Shown: positions 33,177 through 36,859 of the stretch, one piece after another
Numbering within the stretch: position 1 is the first letter of the stretch
How the letters are laid out: each line of letters begins with the position of its first letter
Source: Chromera velia
Lineage: Eukaryota; Sar; Chromeraceae
DNA: 36,859 nt
Reading direction: 5' to 3'
Assembly (NCBI GenBank): GCA_018398765.1
Contig: JAHBMJ010001011.1
Location: 1-36,859 of the forward strand
The notes under the pieces: generated by a model
The model's database searches: none
Told to the model about the DNA's origin: nothing
Seen by the model: only the letters and a program-made list of their open reading frames with translations
Program-made: the position numbers and the translations under genes

Positions 33177-34150
33177 CTAATTATTCCTCCTGCCGCCACT
33201 GGGCTGGCTGCTGCGGGGGCCCGGGCAGTTGGACTGAATGTGCCCCTTCTCTCTGCATAAGTAACAATGGCCTTCTCTTCTTAGCTGCTGCTTCTCAACT
33301 CGAGAGAGAGCACTCAGGTCTATAGGGACTGGTTCTTCATTCTTCTTTTGCCCCCTATTTAGCTGCCCATAGTTCCAATGGTTTCCTCTGTTCCCCCCCG
33401 CAACTATTTTCTCTGCTTTCAGTGCTTCTACGATCAGCTTCGGCAATGTGTGTGGTTTGGGATGAACCCGTCCGATCTCATTGGATACCGCTTTGGGCTC
33501 GGCTTTGGGGAGACCTGCCTTGTAGTCGTACATCAAATCTGTCTGAGTCACGTCCGTCAACCGGCATGCAATCCCCCTGAACTTATCCATATAATCCTAT
33601 ACCCCCTTCTTTGCACAGATCTGTCTAATCTCGGATCGGAGGGTTTTCTGGATGTTGGGGTCAGGGAAGCTGCAGTACAACGCCTCTTTTAGTCCCTCCA
33701 ACGACGTGATAGGGATTCCTTCTGCCCTGCCCTCCTCTGCCAGCTTTACCTGGAGGCTCGGCAAGAGATAGATCACTACGATGAGGGCCTGCTCCTCTGG
33801 AGGAGTCTTTGTGATGTGGTACAGGTTCTGCTACAAGGCAATCTAAGTATCCAGATCCTTAGCCTTCTCCGATTCGGAAAAGATTTCGGGCTTCTTAGGC
33901 TTCACGTTGGGAGGCAGAGAGGGACAGACTCCGACGCAAAACATCGCCAGAATGGCTCTGGAAGGAAGTCTCTTAGATTGAGCAAAAGAACTTTATTGTC
34001 CTAACTGAGCTTTCAACTCAGCGATTTCCTGCTGCTGGTGTTCCGCAATCACCAACAGCTGCTGCAATTGGTTCAAAAGCTGCTCAAACCGTTCCTGGAG
34101 TGCAGCCTGGGTCTGGGGATTTCCTACTAGATCTATCTCTTACGATCTCT
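33177..34150 (-). pseudogene. Gypsy gag with CCHC zinc knuckle
   Basis: The minus strand encodes a Gln-rich coiled coil (QERFEQLLNQLQQLL, about 34110-34030), a helical capsid-like stretch (EGLKEALYCSFPDPN, about 33700-33650), and the knuckle CYLCREKGHIQSNC (about 33263-33222) that binds genomic RNA. In-frame stops occur near 34000, 33845 and 33602. The last 137 codons (33590-33177) are open. Confidence 0.8.
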
Positions 34151-34248
34151 CAACCTCAGTCTGTCAACATGTTGAAACACTTCAATCTGCACTTCTGACT
34201 CTACTCAGAAGCTTCTCGGCCCTTGCCAAACGAGGCCCTGCTAGCATA

Positions 34249-34527
34249 TAAAACGAAACCATAGCTAGCACGAGGCTCAGATAACATATTAGAAGGTCTG
34301 TTCCTAGAAGCGTTCCCTAGAAGTCCTACTTCAAAGTCCGGTTCTCCTAATAGTCAATCTGGATACCATAAATACAAGCCGTCCTGAAGCTATATATCGA
34401 TTGGAGTGGCTACGGGCGCACGTGCTTCCGCTTAGTCCCGCAAGGCAGGCTCACGCGTTCTCTTAACGCCACCGACCGGCCCATGCCAACGCTTAGAGGC
34501 AGCACGGCTGCGAGCATTCACGTCACA
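34249..34527 (-). repeat. 5' LTR of the gypsy element
   Basis: The partner of 26449-26727. The element-strand start TGTGACG is intact; the other end has TA where the partner has TG (34250). The CCAAT-TATATA block is conserved and would be the promoter of the element. Confidence 0.92.
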
Positions 34528-36140
34528 GAAAATATCTACGTATTAAATGCAATGTTAAATGCATGCATTATTATATGATAATATATCATTATATCAATGT
34601 ACTGGCGGTGATACAAAATTGTTTCGGGTCTAGTTTCAGGTCATATTTCTACTTGCTACAGTGCTGTTTCATCTAAATTTGTTTAAATTTGGTTATAGTC
34701 AAAAAACTAACCTCTGTATATCTCTGTATGATAGTATAGCCACCATCCAATAAGCATTGATTGATTGTAATAAACTGTAATACTGTTCTAATATATATAG
34801 CATAAAAAACTCGAATAAAGTAAAAAAAAAAGGGGGGGGGGAAATGATGTAATCAATCTTTTTGCAATTTGAAAAATTTTGTACAGTGATGACGTGCATA
34901 AAAACTATAGTATAAAAGAAACGAAAAAAATTAGAAATGTTATATTATAGAATTAAGATATATACATGAAACATGATTATAGTTAAAACTAAGGGTGGAA
35001 TTAACCACTATAATAATTGAATTTGATACAGAGATGTGCTAGCACAGACAAGTATCATACTTGGTGAGCTAAGCAATGACCTAATAAGACTTTGAAAGAG
35101 TGAAACTCATATAACCCAGAAAAGATGGAAATAAATGTAAACTAAAAAACTTTAAAAGCTTAAGATGTTATTAGATGTAATCAGATGCACCAGTTTTGTA
35201 CCTGATGGGGGGGGATGCATTTGAGATCTATTCCTAGCACGTCCGCCTTACTTTTATCCTTCCATCCCTCTACGTAACACTGCAACATCTCTGGCTACAT
35301 TATAACACTCTGGGTATTTGTACCTGATTGAATGAAATTTGGTAAAAGTGAAAGCATTATGGTCATGTAACACCTGCCTGGGCTGCCCCCGTGGCTACCT
35401 GTGGCCTCAAACGTGTTAGACTGTCTGGACCTAGCCAATTTCGATGATAAAAGTTTTTGTTATGCATGTCGTATCCCTATATATAAGGAGCGAATCTAGC
35501 CTAGTTAGTTAAAGTTTGTTAAAAGGTTCCGTTTTTTAATGATAGTTAGTCTCAATCGTGGGAGTAAGCTTATCGATCACTTTCAATTACTTTCAATATA
35601 CGGCTTATCACTTGTGGCTTTAACGGTAAGATGGAAAAACAAAAAGGAGAGGAGAGAAGCGACGTAAAACCTTCATAACATCTTTTTCCCTTGGCAAAGG
35701 CTACCCTCTGTTAGGAGAGAAAGACTTTAATAATCTGGCCAATTTTTGGTTTAAAATTTAAATGCCCGGCCCATATATATAGTGCCCCACGCAGCCCGCG
35801 GCCCACGCATGCGCTGGCTGAGTAGCTTTCGAGTTTTTTCAGTGCCCCACGCTACGCTTTCCGGGGCCATTAAGGCACGAAAAATTCGCGAATTAAAACA
35901 AAAATGAAAGTCGACTCATCCATGCATGCATGCAGCATGCATACATGCCTAGCTGTCATTTCTTATATACAGATCGATCGAAAGCCCACAAGGTAAGGCA
36001 GGAGTCGATCTATTCAGTGCCTTGACGTTATCGAAAGCTCGGCAGCAAGCACATACAGACTCGTCGGTCAAGTGCCTTTTCAAATTGTGCCACAAAAGGA
36101 GCCAAAGATACATACGTTTAATATTGATATACGCAAATCG
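34528..36140. other. AT-rich region upstream of the lectin-like gene
   Basis: No supported gene. It has an A run followed by a G run (34825-34841), a G run near 35210, two GTGCCCCACGC copies (about 35783 and 35844), a TATATATA box near 35773 and a TGCATGCATGCA run (35923-35934). Confidence 0.6.
35923..35940. promoter_or_regulatory. GCATGC palindromes upstream of the lectin-like gene
   Basis: TGCATGCATGCA plus an adjoining GCATGC, about 200-220 bp before the start codon at 36141. This is the same motif and a similar distance as upstream of the MYND gene. Confidence 0.35.
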
Positions 36141-36859
36141 ATGATGAAGTTCTGTCTTGTTCTGACGGCTTTCAGTGCCGTCACTGTTCAAGCACAGTGG
36201 GAAAATTTGGGGGACAAGTTGGCCGATGGCTTGAAATTTGACTTTTCAGACCTTTTTGGCGGCAAAGATGGCGTCAAGGATGTCCAGAAGGGCAAGGAGA
36301 AAAAGGAAAAGCCCCCAAAAGTCGAGTGTCCTGCCGGGTGGATTCCCGTCCCAAAAAGTCCCTGGGACACCTTCATCGGCAGAGAGCGCTGTTTTCAGTG
36401 CGTTGGCGGGTCTGAGGTGAATCGTACGGCCGCCGTGGATGCTTGCACTGCCCTGGGCGGAGGAACCCCGAACTCTCAGTTCCTCCTCACCATCGACTCC
36501 TTTGAAATCAACCAGCTCGCAGCAACAACGTGTCAGGAGATGGGCCTTTTCTCAATGAGGGGTAAGCTGACTCGTCAACTGAGTGGTCGGCCATCTGATT
36601 GACTGCCTGACTGCTCAACCATCTACATGAAAGACTGAGCAATCAAATCACTGGTTGCATGCATGTGTATATTTCAATCCATTTGTTTGCTGACTGCAGG
36701 TAAGCAGGTTTGGATGAGCGGCTTTCGCACCGAGTTCGGAACCCCGCCTCCCAACGACTTCGAGGGAAGCGACGGTCGGATTATGATGATGCGGGACAAG
36801 TTCGCCTGGGATGACGGGACTCCGTTCTTTGGTTCCTTCCTCGGCGGCTTTGAGAACTT
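36141..36859 (+). CDS. Secreted C-type-lectin-like protein, 5' part (runs off the window)
   Basis: Exon 1 is 36141-36561 and exon 2 is 36700 to the window end. The 138-nt intron has donor GTAAGC and acceptor GACTGCAG and joins ...GLFSMRG to KQVWMSGFRTEFG in frame. The start is MMKFCLVLTAFSAVTVQA, a good signal peptide with cleavage before QWENLGD. A Lys-rich spacer follows (KGKEKKEKPPK), then a C-type-lectin-like fold: ECPAGWIPV, ERCFQCVGG, AAVDACTALGG, FLLTIDSFEINQLA and, in exon 2, a WxxG-like VWMSG and FAWDDGTPFF. Such domains bind carbohydrate or protein ligands outside the cell. The calcium-site residues lie at or beyond the cut, so sugar binding cannot be judged. An upstream in-frame ATG at 36072 would hide the signal peptide and is less likely. 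Confidence 0.8.

Larger units (their letters stand above)
26449..34527 (-). mobile_element. Ty3/gypsy chromovirus LTR retrotransposon, decayed
   Basis: An 8.08-kb element bounded by two 279-bp direct repeats, transcribed on the minus strand. Order along the minus strand: gag with CCHC knuckle, protease, reverse transcriptase, RNase H, integrase (zinc domain, D-D-E core, C-terminal domain), chromodomain. This order is diagnostic for Ty3/gypsy, and the chromodomain for chromoviruses. Five bases outside the LTRs read GAAAG (26444-26448) and GAAAA (34528-34532), a likely target duplication with one change. Many stops and frameshifts and altered active-site residues show it is dead. It lies 133 bp past the SPOUT stop. 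A purine-rich stretch next to the 3' LTR (26729-26745, minus strand) could be the plus-strand primer site; I do not recognise the primer-binding site. Confidence 0.92.

Noticed and set aside
34225-34248. Primer-binding site next to the 5' LTR
   Set aside because: The sequence cannot be matched with confidence to the 3' end of a known tRNA and does not begin with TGG.

Overview
The window looks like nuclear DNA of a eukaryotic microbe with spliceosomal introns, long microsatellites and many retrotransposon remains. A chromerid-type alveolate alga (Chromera velia-like) is the best guess. The reasons are the mix of DUF4116 repeats, MYND and ankyrin-like proteins, GT-AG introns rich in TG repeats, and a SPOUT RNA methyltransferase with what looks like a signal-plus-transit leader for a complex plastid. 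This assignment is an inference; no rRNA or organelle marker is present.

Layout. 1-1092 (+): 3' part of an unrecognised spliced gene. 1093-2219: AT-rich, no gene. 2220-6947 (-): a spliced gene whose large first exon carries a MYND zinc finger; three further exons join in phase. 7881-10577 (-): an intronless 898-residue ankyrin-like protein. 11351-15204 (+): a complete five-exon MATE-family transporter, 773 residues. About 15427-21680 (-): a degenerate non-LTR retrotransposon (LINE) with ORF1, endonuclease, reverse transcriptase, a C-terminal zinc motif and a simple-repeat 3' tail. About 21690-23190: AT-rich DNA, then a 600-bp compound microsatellite. 23634-24671 (-): a DUF4116 repeat protein with an N-myristoylation-type start. 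25302-26315 (+): a SpoU/TrmH-family methyltransferase. 26449-34527 (-): a decayed Ty3/gypsy chromovirus with 279-bp LTRs. 34528-36140: AT-rich, no gene. 36141-window end (+): 5' part of a secreted C-type-lectin-like protein.

The host genes do not form an evident pathway. Two pairs are divergent (ankyrin-like/MATE, 773 bp apart; DUF4116/SPOUT, 630 bp apart) and may share promoter regions. GCATGC-cored palindromes occur in every clear 5' flank. The two retroelements make up about 14.3 kb of the window (roughly 39%), and both have lost catalytic residues. I see no operon, CRISPR array, tRNA, rRNA or convincing new multi-gene system. The most distinctive points are a candidate 20-35-nt intron, TG/TTTG repeats oriented with the coding strand in introns, the GCATGC motif, the plastid-type leader on the methyltransferase, and transition-dominated decay of the gypsy element.
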